Assembly (NCBI GenBank): GCA_016292045.1
Contig: JAEEZX010000013.1
Span: 1 to 64,000 of the forward strand
DNA: 64,000 bases
Source of the DNA: Bacteroidaceae bacterium
Lineage (GTDB): Bacteria > Bacteroidota > Bacteroidia > Bacteroidales > Bacteroidaceae
Direction: 5' to 3'
The notes beneath the pieces were generated by a model. That model saw only the letters and a list, made by a program, of their open reading frames with translations, searched no databases and was not told the DNA's origin. Positions within the stretch are counted from its first letter, which is position 1. Every line of letters starts with the position of its first letter. This document shows, in pieces, positions 36,076 to 45,287 of this stretch. A program made the translations under genes and the position numbers.

Positions 36076-38979
36076 ATGCGCGCACGTTGGGAGATACTCT
36101 TTATACTGGTGGTGATGCAGCTACTGGTGGGTTGCTCGGTGAAAAGGAATACGCCGATTAACCGGCGTTGGCATGCTTTCATAGCACATTACAACACGCT
36201 TTATAACGGCCAGGTCGCATTCGCAGAGGGTGAGGAGGCGCAGACAAAAGGTAATAAGGACGATTATACGCGTCTTCTGCCGATATATGAGTGCCAAAAC
36301 AAGGCGACACAGAGCTTGGGTTCTGGTAATTATGACACATCGATAGAAAAAGCGCAGAAGGCTATCAAGCGTCATAGTATAAAGAAAAAACCCGTTGCTG
36401 GTAATCGCAGCAGACGATTGACTCCGGAGGAAAAGGAGTTCCGTGCAAGAAAGGAATTCAATCCCTATCTGTGGCGTGCTTGGTTTATGATGGCAGAAGC
36501 ACAGTTCCGCAAAGGAGAATTCATAGAGGCAAGTGCAACATGGAATTATATTTTACGCCTGTATGCAACACAACCACGTATCACTCAGGTGGCTAGAGCC
36601 AGATTGGCGCGTTGTTATGTGGCACTGGAATGGCCTTATGATGCAGAAGATGCATTAAGGCGTATGGGACGTGACAGTCTTACTTTCAAGGCGACAAAGG
36701 AAAGAATTAATACGGAGGCAGCTTATTATCTTCTTACTGAACAATATGAGGAGGCTGTTCCGCGATTGGAGCATGTGGTTAAGCATACGAAGGGAAGAAT
36801 ACGACGGGCACGCTTGAATTTCCTGCTTGGTCAATTGTATAATCAACAAGGGGAAAAGCAGAAAGCTTACAAGGCATTGTCAAGGGTGATTGCCGCGAAT
36901 CCGCCGTACGAGATGTCGTTTGCTGCCCGTGTGTTGCAGACGGAGGTAATAGGCAAGGACAAGTATAAGCAGATGATACGTCGTCTCAGGCGTATGGCAA
37001 AAGATGAAAATAATGCGAATTATCTGGATCAAATATACTATGCAATAGGTAATATATATCTGTCTTTACCGGATACGGCAAACTGTCTGGCATCATGGGA
37101 GAAAGGTGTAAAAGAAAGTACGGGGGGCGGAGTGGCTAAGGCAACGTTGCTCCTGAAGTTGTCTGATATGTACTGGGAGAAGGAGGACTACATTAATGCT
37201 GCACGTACTTACCAGGAATGTGCTTCCATACTGTCGAAAGAATTAAAAGAGTATAAACAGGTGGAAGAACGTGCCAAGGCTTTGCAACCATTAGCTCCAT
37301 ATCTGGAGACAGTAAAATTACAGGATAGTTTGCAGGCTTTGGCTAAATTGCCAGAGGCAGAATATCTGGCGGCGATAGACCGTGTAATAGAAGCACTCAA
37401 AAAGAAAGAAAAGGAAGAGGAGAAAAAACAGGCCCAGGCGGAGGACAGGGCAGAATCTCAGCAGCGCAGGCAGACGATGGCTGCAACGGCAGCTGCGCAA
37501 ACGAGAGTGTCGGGACAGACTGGAGCGTGGTATTTCTATAATCCTACGACGGTGAATGCAGGCAAAGCCGCTTTTAGAAAGCAGTGGGGTACACGAAAGA
37601 ATGAAGATAACTGGCGACGCACAAATAAAACAATATTGGGTGATAGTGAGTTTGAGGAGTATAATTATGCTTCAGAAGACTCCCTGAATGTGTTTTCTGA
37701 CAGTCTTTCCGTCGCAGGGGAGGAAGATATAGATCCGAATCAGGCTCTTAAGGATTCTTTGGCAAATGATCCGCATCAAAGGGAATATTATCTGCGACAA
37801 ATACCTTTTACGGAAGAGCAATTGGAGGCTTCGAATGCGCTGTTGTCAGATGGACTGTATGGGGCAGGTGTGCTGGAGCAGGAGAGTATAGAGAATTTTC
37901 CTTTAGCGAAACGCACCTTGGAACGATTGATAGTAACCTTCCCTAATTATGAAAAAATGGCGGATGTATACTATCATATGTTCTTGATATGTGGACGGCT
38001 GGGCTTGTGGTTTGAGGCTCAAGAATACAGACGGCACTTAATGGAGGAGTTTGCAGACAATGAGAATGCTATTACTCTGGCTAATCCTTTGTACGAGCAG
38101 ATTGCAAAAAACGGTAAGCATATGGAGGACTCCCTTTATCAGAAGAGCTTTGCCGACTATATGGCCAGCCGTTACGACGAGGTTGGACGTAGTTATGAGC
38201 AGCACATCAAAAATTTTCCGGAAGGGCCTCATCGTGCGCGTATGATGTTTGTACAAGCAATGAGTTTATTATATAGCGGCGACCGAAGTGGCTTTCTGAC
38301 ACTTTTGAAAGAGCTGATACAGAAGTATTCCCAAGAGGAGATAAGTGAATTAGCTGCCCAAATAGTGAAGGGCGTCCAAAATGGCAGACTACTTCAGGGA
38401 GGACCGTGGAATGCTTCCGGTTTGTGGGCACGACGCATGAGAGATTTCGGCGAAGGAGATACTACAGAGGTCAAGACGCTCATAGAGGAACGTATTGCCA
38501 ACTATGCGTTTGTATTGGCCTATGAAAAGGGTTCGCTTGACGAAGACCAATTACTTTTCGAGGTGGCACGATATAATTTCAGCAACTTTATGGTGCGTAA
38601 TTTCGAATTGGAGATATCTGATGTAAGCGGAATATCGATGTTGGTGGTGAAAGGGTTCTTGAGCTATGATGAGGTGCATGCCTACGCACAGCAGTTATAT
38701 GGCGACCGGCATATGGCAACAGTATTGGAGGGAATTCGTTCACTGCTTATCGCCGAGGATAATCTAAAACTTCTTGGTGTGGATTACAGTTTTGATGACT
38801 ACGAGACATTCTATGAAGAAAAGATACAGCCGATAAAAGTGACTGAAGAATTGAATATCGATGAGAATCAGGAAATAGAGGATATCGATCCCGAAGATGT
38901 GCCGGAGGGTTATGGTACAAATGGAGAAGATTCAACAGAAGAAGTAATAGAGGAAGATGACTTCCCGTTCGGTTTTTGA
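36076..38979 (+). CDS. porW: T9SS-associated TPR lipoprotein PorW/SprE
   Basis: PorW/SprE is a periplasmic TPR lipoprotein required for type IX secretion and gliding. The 967-residue protein starts with a lipoprotein signal, LLVGC, placing the lipid on Cys20. The family opening RRWHAFIAHYNTLYNGQVAFAEG resembles the SprE 'nr..hn..a.yN.yyNg...' block; here it is split as RRWHAFIAHYN and TLYNGQVAFAEG. TPR-like helical pairs fill residues about 130-420 (EASATWNYILRLYA, YEEAVPRLEHVV). A charged low-complexity stretch (KKKEKEEEKKQAQAEDRAES) precedes more repeats to the end, which is acidic. ATG 36076 is used because the only earlier in-frame start is a TTG. porX follows 7 bp downstream. Confidence 0.82.
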   Translation: MRARWEILFILVVMQLLVGCSVKRNTPINRRWHAFIAHYNTLYNGQVAFAEGEEAQTKGNKDDYTRLLPIYECQNKATQSLGSGNYDTSIEKAQKAIKRHSIKKKPVAGNRSRRLTPEEKEFRARKEFNPYLWRAWFMMAEAQFRKGEFIEASATWNYILRLYATQPRITQVARARLARCYVALEWPYDAEDALRRMGRDSLTFKATKERINTEAAYYLLTEQYEEAVPRLEHVVKHTKGRIRRARLNFLLGQLYNQQGEKQKAYKALSRVIAANPPYEMSFAARVLQTEVIGKDKYKQMIRRLRRMAKDENNANYLDQIYYAIGNIYLSLPDTANCLASWEKGVKESTGGGVAKATLLLKLSDMYWEKEDYINAARTYQECASILSKELKEYKQVEERAKALQPLAPYLETVKLQDSLQALAKLPEAEYLAAIDRVIEALKKKEKEEEKKQAQAEDRAESQQRRQTMAATAAAQTRVSGQTGAWYFYNPTTVNAGKAAFRKQWGTRKNEDNWRRTNKTILGDSEFEEYNYASEDSLNVFSDSLSVAGEEDIDPNQALKDSLANDPHQREYYLRQIPFTEEQLEASNALLSDGLYGAGVLEQESIENFPLAKRTLERLIVTFPNYEKMADVYYHMFLICGRLGLWFEAQEYRRHLMEEFADNENAITLANPLYEQIAKNGKHMEDSLYQKSFADYMASRYDEVGRSYEQHIKNFPEGPHRARMMFVQAMSLLYSGDRSGFLTLLKELIQKYSQEEISELAAQIVKGVQNGRLLQGGPWNASGLWARRMRDFGEGDTTEVKTLIEERIANYAFVLAYEKGSLDEDQLLFEVARYNFSNFMVRNFELEISDVSGISMLVVKGFLSYDEVHAYAQQLYGDRHMATVLEGIRSLLIAEDNLKLLGVDYSFDDYETFYEEKIQPIKVTEELNIDENQEIEDIDPEDVPEGYGTNGEDSTEEVIEEDDFPFGF

Positions 38980-38986
38980 TATATTT

Positions 38987-40567
38987 ATGGATTACAGACT
39001 GCTTTGGATTGACGACGAGATTGACCTTTTAAAAGGACATGTCATGTTTTTAGAGAAGAAGGGCTATGGAGTGGACACAGTGACAAATGGTTATGATGCC
39101 TTAGAGCAGTGCGACAAGGAAGATTACGACCTCGTGCTTTTGGATGAGAATATGCCGGGCCTGTCGGGACTGGAGACCTTGCAACGCATAAAAGAAACAC
39201 ATCCGGCTTTGCCCGTGGTGATGGTAACAAAGAGTGAAGAGGAAAATATCATGAATCAGGCTATAGGTAGTAAGATTGCCGACTATCTAATCAAACCGGT
39301 GAACCCAACTCAGATACTGTTATCGTTGAAGAAGAACATCCACCAGAAAAGGATACAGACCGAAGTGACAGACCAGAACTACCAGCAGAACTTTGGCAAG
39401 ATAAGTTTGGAAATGGGAGAAGCAAGGAGCATGGAGGACTGGAAAGAGATATACAAGAAACTGGTGTTTTGGGAACTGGAGCTTTCAGAGACAGACTCGC
39501 AGATGAGGGAAATGCTCTTGATGCAAAAAGGTGAGGCAAACACGGATTTTGCCAAGTTCATCAAAAAAAATTACGAACGTTGGATGAAAATACGTCTGAG
39601 CGGTGAACAGTATGAGCTTGGTGAGGATGTGCCCCTGATGTCACCGGATATATTCAAGACTCAGGTGTTCCCTGCATTAGACAGGGGGGAGAAGGTTACG
39701 TTGATGGTCATTGATAATTTCCGTTTCGACCAATGGCGTATGATACGCAGTGAGATTGCTGATATGTTTTCCATAGAAGAAAACTTGTATTGTAGCATAC
39801 TGCCCACGGCAACACAATATGCCCGTAATGCTATTTTCTCCGGACTCATGCCGGACAAAATAGAGAAAATGTTCCCGGAACTCTGGGTGGATGAAGATTC
39901 GGAGGAAGGCAAGAATCTCAATGAAGCCCCGTTGGTGCAAACTCAGCTGGATCGATACCGTCGCAAGAATACATTCTCGTATCATAAGGTGAACGATTCC
40001 GTTGGAGCAGAAAAACTGCTTGCACAACTGCCAAGTTTCAAACAATACGACCTAAATGTTATTGTGCTTAACTTTGTGGACATGCTTTCACATGCAAGAA
40101 CAGAGAACCGCATGGTGAAGGAACTTGCCAATAATGAAGCGGCATATCGTAGTATTACGCAGAGTTGGATGCGCCATTCGGCAGTAGGTGATTTGTTCCG
40201 TGCTCTAGCACAGAGCGACAGTCGTATAATACTCACCACGGATCATGGTAGTATTCGTACACAAAATCCGGTGCGTGTTGTGGGTGACAGGAATGTGAAT
40301 ACAAATTTGAGATATAAGTTAGGTAAAACACTTTCATACAATCCGAAAGAAGTATATGAGATAAAGGTGCCCCAGAATGTAGGATTACCTGCCCCCAATC
40401 TTTCCACCACATATATTTTTGCTACGGAACAAGATTTCTTTGCCTACCCGAATAATTATAACTATTATGTATCCTATTATAAAGACACGTTCCAACATGG
40501 TGGAATCTCCATGGAGGAAATGTTAATACCTCTTATAACGATGAAGAGAAAGGGTAGAGAAGGCTAA
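38987..40567 (+). CDS. porX: PorX: response regulator with PglZ phosphodiesterase domain
   Basis: PorX is the T9SS response regulator that works with the histidine kinase PorY and sigma factor SigP. The receiver domain (1-120) has acidic D9 and D10, the phosphoacceptor D53 in LLDENMPG, VTKSEE and the conserved lysine in LIKPV. Residues about 200-526 form a PglZ/alkaline-phosphatase superfamily domain (VIDNFRFDQW, LPTATQYARNAIFSGLMP, TTDHGSI), for which zinc-dependent oligonucleotide phosphodiesterase activity has been described. ATG 38987 gives the natural start MDYRLLWIDDEID, 7 bp after porW. Length (526) matches the family. Confidence 0.93.
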   Translation: MDYRLLWIDDEIDLLKGHVMFLEKKGYGVDTVTNGYDALEQCDKEDYDLVLLDENMPGLSGLETLQRIKETHPALPVVMVTKSEEENIMNQAIGSKIADYLIKPVNPTQILLSLKKNIHQKRIQTEVTDQNYQQNFGKISLEMGEARSMEDWKEIYKKLVFWELELSETDSQMREMLLMQKGEANTDFAKFIKKNYERWMKIRLSGEQYELGEDVPLMSPDIFKTQVFPALDRGEKVTLMVIDNFRFDQWRMIRSEIADMFSIEENLYCSILPTATQYARNAIFSGLMPDKIEKMFPELWVDEDSEEGKNLNEAPLVQTQLDRYRRKNTFSYHKVNDSVGAEKLLAQLPSFKQYDLNVIVLNFVDMLSHARTENRMVKELANNEAAYRSITQSWMRHSAVGDLFRALAQSDSRIILTTDHGSIRTQNPVRVVGDRNVNTNLRYKLGKTLSYNPKEVYEIKVPQNVGLPAPNLSTTYIFATEQDFFAYPNNYNYYVSYYKDTFQHGGISMEEMLIPLITMKRKGREG

Positions 40568-40588
40568 TGGATAAAAAAACGGAACGCT

Positions 40589-41215
40589 TTAGCGCTTGCG
40601 TATAATGGTAAGGCCGTCACGCAAGGGTAGTATTACTTTCTCTATACGGTTGTCTTTTGCTACCAGATCATTGAAGGATTGAAGCCCGAGTGTCTGAACA
40701 TCGGAAGGTCGCGCTTCCTCTGTGATGCGGCCATACCATAAAGTGTTGTCTGCAAGAATGAAACCGCCGCTTTTCATACGTGGAAGGAGCATATCATAAT
40801 ATTTCACATAATCGCGTTTGTCGGCATCGATGAAAGCTAAATCCCAATTGTCGCCCAATGTGGGGACAATATCAAGAGCATCTCCAATGTGCAGATGAAC
40901 CCGCTCTGCCCATGGGCTGTTGCCTATCCATTGTCGTAGGAAATCTTCGTTTTCGTCGAAGATTTCTATAGTGTGTAGTTCACCACCTTCCTGTAGTCCT
41001 TCTGCCATGGATAATGCGGAATAACCGCTGAATGTACCTAATTCCAAAATACGTTTGGGACGTATCATCTCCACGAGCATCTTCAACAAACGTCCTTGCA
41101 AATGACCGCTTGCCATTTGCCCGTAAGACAACTTCAATTGAGTGGCACGCCAAAGATTGTGGAGATATTCTCCCTCCTCGTCTATGTGGCTCAGTATGTA
41201 GTCGTCAAGACTCAC
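40589..41215 (-). CDS. O-methyltransferase (caffeoyl-CoA type)
   Basis: This 208-residue SAM-dependent methyltransferase is of the O-methyltransferase family 3. LELGTFSGYSALSMAEGL is the SAM-binding glycine loop. AFIDADKRDYVKYYD and ILADNTLWYGRI are the family metal/substrate blocks. The bacterial members have unknown natural substrates, and some act on catechol-like or hydroxylated metabolites. Its start overlaps the aroQ end by 4 nt (aroQ is upstream on this strand), so it may share a transcript with the shikimate gene. It meets porX tail to tail across 21 bp. Confidence 0.92.
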   Translation of the reverse strand: MSLDDYILSHIDEEGEYLHNLWRATQLKLSYGQMASGHLQGRLLKMLVEMIRPKRILELGTFSGYSALSMAEGLQEGGELHTIEIFDENEDFLRQWIGNSPWAERVHLHIGDALDIVPTLGDNWDLAFIDADKRDYVKYYDMLLPRMKSGGFILADNTLWYGRITEEARPSDVQTLGLQSFNDLVAKDNRIEKVILPLRDGLTIIRKR

Positions 41216-41634
41216 TTAATGTTGAGCAGAGCCTCAACGGCCAGTCGGTAACTGTCCAGGCCGAAACCAAGAATAATGCCGATGCATCCGGAAGAAATCA
41301 TACTGTGATGACGGAACTCCTCGCGACGTGGCACATTGGATATATGCACCTCAACAACAGGAGTAGACACGCTACGTATTGCATCAAGGATGGCAATTGA
41401 TGTGTGGGCATAAGCACCAGCGTTCAAAATGATACCATCCCGGTCAAATCCCACTTCCTGTATCTTGTCAATAATTGCTCCTTCGCTATTACTCTGGAAA
41501 TAGTCTATGCGACAATTGGGGTAAAGATCGCGGAGGCGATGCAAGTAATCGTCAAAACCTTTCTTACCATAAATTTCTGGTTCACGGATGCCTAGTAGAT
41601 TCAAATTTGGTCCATTGATAATCTGTATTCTCAT
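41212..41634 (-). CDS. aroQ: Type II 3-dehydroquinate dehydratase
   Basis: This dodecameric enzyme converts 3-dehydroquinate to 3-dehydroshikimate. The 140-residue length is typical of type II. INGPNLNLLGIREPEIYG has the catalytic tyrosine. FQSNSEGAIIDKIQE, ILNAGAYAHTSIAILDA and VEVHISNVPRREEFR hold the asparagine, histidine and arginine of the active site. With aroB and aroA it is the third shikimate gene within 13 kb, although the three are in separate units. Confidence 0.96.
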   Translation of the reverse strand: MRIQIINGPNLNLLGIREPEIYGKKGFDDYLHRLRDLYPNCRIDYFQSNSEGAIIDKIQEVGFDRDGIILNAGAYAHTSIAILDAIRSVSTPVVEVHISNVPRREEFRHHSMISSGCIGIILGFGLDSYRLAVEALLNIK

Positions 41635-41656
41635 AGTTGTAAGATGATTTATGATG

Positions 41657-41664
41657 CAAATATA
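41657..41664 (-). promoter_or_regulatory. -7 box TATATTTG for aroQ
   Basis: The minus-strand TATATTTG lies 22 bp upstream of the aroQ start and fits TAnnTTTG. It would drive aroQ and the O-methyltransferase. Confidence 0.65.
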
Positions 41665-41709
41665 AGAAAAAAAGTGCTTGGAATAGAGGTATAAGATGGT
41701 AAAATTTCG

Positions 41710-41717
41710 TATTTTTG
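41710..41717 (+). promoter_or_regulatory. -7 box TATTTTTG for xerD
   Basis: TATTTTTG ends only 6 bp before the xerD ATG at 41724, so the transcript should be almost leaderless. It also rules out the upstream TTG at 41715, which lies inside the box. Confidence 0.65.
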
Positions 41718-41723
41718 TGGCAA

Positions 41724-42662
41724 ATGAGCAAAAAAAAGACTCTTTCGGGCATTGGAGTTGTGCCGCAGGTCCTTATTGACGGCTATGTTCGCTATCTTCG
41801 TTTGGAGAAGGGTGTCACGGACAATACCTTGGATGCGTATCTTAATGATTTGCAGAAATTACTTAATTTTTATGGTGATGAAGGAATCGATTATCGTTGC
41901 GTCACGTTGGAGCAGTTGTCACACTTCTCTGCTCAGTTGCGTGAGGTGGGTATAAGTCCTACATCTCAAAAGCGTGTTCTTTCCGGTGTGCGTAGCTTTT
42001 ATGCTTATCTCACAATGGAAGGAGAACTTGAGCAGGATCCTACAGAACTTCTAGAATCACCCAAACTAGGCCTGCATCTTCCCGAAGTACTCACGGTGGA
42101 TGAGATAGATAGGATAGAGGCTGCAACAGACCTCTCTACACCGCAAGGAGTTCGTGACCATTGCATAATAGAGGTGTTATACAGTTGCGGGCTTAGAATA
42201 TCGGAATTGTGTGCCCTATCATTTTCTAATCTGTTTCTGGATGAAGGCTATGTGCGTGTTTGGGGAAAAGGACGAAAAGAACGTCTTGTACCTATATCAC
42301 ATAAAGCTGTCAGAGAACTTGAGAATTGGTTCAGCATTCGTCGGCAGATGGAGCCGGTAAAAGGTTTTGAAGACATAGTATTCCTTTCAATGAGACGTCG
42401 CAGACCACTCTCCCGCATCTCTCTTTTTATCTTTATACAACAATACGCTGAAGCTGCGGGTATTACAAAAAAGATATCTCCTCACACATTCCGGCATAGT
42501 TTTGCCACACACCTTTTGGAAGGTGGCGCAAGTTTACGTGCAATACAGACAATGTTGGGTCATGAAAAAATAAGCACAACGGAGATTTACACTCATTTGG
42601 ATAGGAGCCGATTAAGGGAAGAAGTACTATTGCATCACCCTAGAAATATTAAAAAAGAATAA
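41724..42662 (+). CDS. xerD: Tyrosine recombinase XerD
   Basis: XerD acts with XerC at dif to resolve chromosome dimers. The 312-residue protein has the SAM-like N-terminal core-binding domain (to about 105) and the catalytic domain. All catalytic residues are present: R158 in GLRIS, K182 in GKGRK, H254 and R257 in HTFRH, H280 in LGH, and the nucleophile Y289 in TEIYTHLD. Being a lone gene with no integron or phage context, it is the housekeeping recombinase and not a mobile-element integrase. Confidence 0.9.
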   Translation: MSKKKTLSGIGVVPQVLIDGYVRYLRLEKGVTDNTLDAYLNDLQKLLNFYGDEGIDYRCVTLEQLSHFSAQLREVGISPTSQKRVLSGVRSFYAYLTMEGELEQDPTELLESPKLGLHLPEVLTVDEIDRIEAATDLSTPQGVRDHCIIEVLYSCGLRISELCALSFSNLFLDEGYVRVWGKGRKERLVPISHKAVRELENWFSIRRQMEPVKGFEDIVFLSMRRRRPLSRISLFIFIQQYAEAAGITKKISPHTFRHSFATHLLEGGASLRAIQTMLGHEKISTTEIYTHLDRSRLREEVLLHHPRNIKKE

Positions 42663-42722
42663 AAAGGACTGGTAAAAGCATGTTTATTCGTAATAAATAG
42701 TTCTTTTTGCAAGAAAGTTTTG

Positions 42723-42730
42723 TACCTTTG
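42723..42730 (+). promoter_or_regulatory. -7 box TACCTTTG for the lipoprotein at 42778
   Basis: TACCTTTG lies 47 bp before the ATG. The predicted leader of about 40 nt is A/T-rich and unstructured, as is common for strongly expressed Bacteroidetes genes. Confidence 0.7.
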
Positions 42731-42777
42731 CGCGAAGAAAAGTATAAATTATATAAAATAACAATTCAAAAAACATT

Positions 42778-44463
42778 ATGAAAAAGTCTATTTTGTTTGT
42801 AGGTTTGGCTGTAGTTATGGCTATAACCTCTTGTAGCAAGCTGAAACTTACAGAAGACAATTTCAAGGTGACTCCCACTCCCCTTGAGGCAATTGGCGGG
42901 CAGGTTCCTGCTACTATTACAGCAAACTTCCCTGAGAAGTGCATTCCCAAGAAGGCAGTTGTCGTTGTTACTCCAGTTCTGAAGTATGATGGTGGTGAGG
43001 CTGTTAGTGAGAGTGCCACATTCCAGGGCCAGAAGGTAGAAGGCAACGGTACTACCGTTCAGTACAAGGTCGGCGGCACCTATTCGATGAAAGCTAACTG
43101 GGCATATCAGGATGCGATGCTCAAGAGCGACCTATATGCACGCTTTGATGCCAAGGTTGGCAAGAAGGTGAAGAATATTCCAGATGTTAAGATTGGCTAT
43201 GGAATCTTGGCTACGGCTCAATTGTTGGGCTACTGCACGATTACCGGTGCAACAGCTCCAGATGCTTATCAGCGTATTATTGCACAGAAGCAGGAGGCAA
43301 ACATTAAATTCCTCATCAATCAGGCAAATCTCCGCACCAGTGAGACCGGTAGCATCAGCATTCAGGACCTTGTGAAGATTCTCAAGGAGATTAACGACAA
43401 CAATGAGACACGTGCTCTGCAAAACATTGAGGTAAGTGCATACGCTTCTCCCGATGGTAAGTATGATTTCAACGAAAAACTCGCAGAACAGCGCCAGGAT
43501 GTATCCGACAAGTTCCTCAAGGGCCAGCTCAAGAAGATTGGTATGGATGCAGATATTGATACAAAGTATACGGCTGAGGACTGGGACGGTTTCCAGCAGT
43601 TGATTAGCCAGAGCAATCTTCAGGACAAGGAGGTTATTCTTCGCGTTCTCTCTATGTATCAGGATCCTGAGGAGCGTGAGCAGCAGATTCGTAATATGAG
43701 CAGCGTATATACAGAAATTGCAGATGGCATTCTTCCCGAATTGCGTCGTGCACGTCTCTTGGTAAACTACGAGGTAATCGGTCGCAGCGATGCGCAGATT
43801 CTGGCTCAGTTCGCTATGGATCCAAGCAAGTTGTCTGTAGAGGAGTTGCTTTATGGCGCAAACCGTCTGTTGACTCTTCCCGACCAAAAGGCTGCTTGGT
43901 ATAGCAAGACACAGGAGCTCTATCCCAGCGACTATCGTGCATTCAACAACTACGCTCAGTTGGCTATCATGCGCGGTGATGCGATGATGGCTGATACTTA
44001 TTTAAACAAAGCCGCAGCAATCAATGCAAACGCTCCGGAGGTGAATGCAAATAAGGCGATTCTTGCAATGAAGACAGGTGACATCGCTACAGCAGAGCAG
44101 TATATGGGTAAGGCAAGCGGTTCTGATACATATCAAGAGATTCAGGGCGCTCTCAATATAGCAAGAGGTAACTATTCTCAGGCAGACCGTGATCTCAGCG
44201 GTGTGAATACCAATAGTGCTGCTTTGGCTCAAATAATGAATAAAAACTATGCTGCAGCAAGGTCTACTTTGGCAAATGTCAAGGAGCAGAACGCAGTAAC
44301 AAGTTATCTGAAGGCCGTACTCGCAGCTCGAGTAGGTGACAGCGCATCCCTTTCTAGCAGTTTGAAGGATGCCGTAGCCAAGGATCCCTCTTTGGCTAAA
44401 CGTGCTCTCAATGATGTAGAGTTCCGGAAGTATTCTAATGTTGTAGAGAGTATCTGCAAGTAA
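42778..44463 (+). CDS. Lipoprotein with OmpA-like segment and TPR repeats
   Basis: This 561-residue predicted lipoprotein has its signal ending AITSCSK, with the lipid on Cys19. Residues about 20-120 look like beta strands. A region around 215-245 (IEVSAYASPDGKYDFNEKLA, then QRQDVSDKFLKGQL) resembles the peptidoglycan-binding helix-strand block of OmpA-like domains. The last 200 residues are TPR-like (YRAFNNYAQLAIMRGDAMMA and following). Proteins of this layout are abundant in Bacteroidales, but I know no assigned role. It probably links outer membrane and peptidoglycan (inference). The next gene starts 10 bp later. Confidence 0.75.
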   Translation: MKKSILFVGLAVVMAITSCSKLKLTEDNFKVTPTPLEAIGGQVPATITANFPEKCIPKKAVVVVTPVLKYDGGEAVSESATFQGQKVEGNGTTVQYKVGGTYSMKANWAYQDAMLKSDLYARFDAKVGKKVKNIPDVKIGYGILATAQLLGYCTITGATAPDAYQRIIAQKQEANIKFLINQANLRTSETGSISIQDLVKILKEINDNNETRALQNIEVSAYASPDGKYDFNEKLAEQRQDVSDKFLKGQLKKIGMDADIDTKYTAEDWDGFQQLISQSNLQDKEVILRVLSMYQDPEEREQQIRNMSSVYTEIADGILPELRRARLLVNYEVIGRSDAQILAQFAMDPSKLSVEELLYGANRLLTLPDQKAAWYSKTQELYPSDYRAFNNYAQLAIMRGDAMMADTYLNKAAAINANAPEVNANKAILAMKTGDIATAEQYMGKASGSDTYQEIQGALNIARGNYSQADRDLSGVNTNSAALAQIMNKNYAAARSTLANVKEQNAVTSYLKAVLAARVGDSASLSSSLKDAVAKDPSLAKRALNDVEFRKYSNVVESICK

Positions 44464-44473
44464 TTTAAAATAA

Positions 44474-45271
44474 GTGCGCAAGGCATTATACCTTTTGTTC
44501 GCCCTTCTTCTCCTTACTTCTTGTGGGGGCAAGAAGGGCGAACTCCGTATCAGCGGTGAGTTCAAGAATCTCAAGCAGGCAGACTTCTTCCTTTTCTCAG
44601 AGGAAGGGTATATGGAGTCTATAGATACGATACACGTCAGGAATGGAAAGTTTGATTACCGTTTGCCTTTAACGGCAGATGAGGCTTCATTCACTTTGGT
44701 TTATCCGAACTTCTCTACGCTTGACCTTTTTGGTGGCAGCGGACAGCATATTCGCATAGAAGGAGATGCGCGTAGTTTGTCAGAGGTAAGGGTGGAAGGC
44801 GGGAGAGTCTCTGAGGAATTCAAAACGGAGTTTTATATACGCAGGGAGCGGGGAAGGAATTTGCTGGAGAAAGGAAAAAAACTGACACCTTTCAAGTTGG
44901 TGACTCGTAAAGGAGATACGATACGTCGAGACCAGTATAGAGGGCAATGGTTGCTGATAGCTTTTTGGGCGGACTGGTGTCCGGGTAGTAGCAGTGCTAC
45001 GCATGAAGTACGTGAATTTCGTAAGCGTTTGGGTGACAAGTCGGCAACAATTAGTTACAGCCTGGATACAGATACTTTTATTCTGTCTTTGGATGAGCGA
45101 CGCGACAGTATTATTTGGCCAAGCGTGTGTGACAGATTGTCGTGGTGCAGTCCGTTGGTTCAGACTCTAGGAATCCGTGAACTGCCGTTCTTTGTTTTGA
45201 CAGATACAGCACAGCGTGTTGTGGCTTTCGGAAGCCGTTGGAATAAGGATATTGCACCATCACTTCCATAA
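44474..45271 (+). CDS. DUF4369/thioredoxin-like lipoprotein lacking one active-site cysteine
   Basis: This 265-residue lipoprotein (LLLLTSCGG, Cys17) has an N-terminal DUF4369-like beta domain (about 23-115) and a C-terminal TlpA-type thioredoxin fold. The active site reads FWADWCPGSSS, with C169 but serine at 172. Only the nucleophilic cysteine of the CxxC motif remains, so it cannot act as an ordinary disulfide reductase. The cis-proline is present in ELPFFVL. The start is GTG at 44474, because the next ATG would remove the signal peptide. It probably acts in the periplasm; a monothiol or chaperone-like role is inference. Confidence 0.82.
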   Translation: MRKALYLLFALLLLTSCGGKKGELRISGEFKNLKQADFFLFSEEGYMESIDTIHVRNGKFDYRLPLTADEASFTLVYPNFSTLDLFGGSGQHIRIEGDARSLSEVRVEGGRVSEEFKTEFYIRRERGRNLLEKGKKLTPFKLVTRKGDTIRRDQYRGQWLLIAFWADWCPGSSSATHEVREFRKRLGDKSATISYSLDTDTFILSLDERRDSIIWPSVCDRLSWCSPLVQTLGIRELPFFVLTDTAQRVVAFGSRWNKDIAPSLP

Positions 45272-45287
45272 ATTAGCGATTAAAATT

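Noticed and set aside
40568-40588. Terminator between porX and the O-methyltransferase
   Set aside because: Only a short imperfect inverted repeat (around AACGCTTTAGCGCTT) without a U-tract on either strand; too weak to list.
41724-42662. Integrase of a mobile element or integron
   Set aside because: All catalytic residues and the length fit housekeeping XerD; no attachment site, repeats or cargo genes are nearby.
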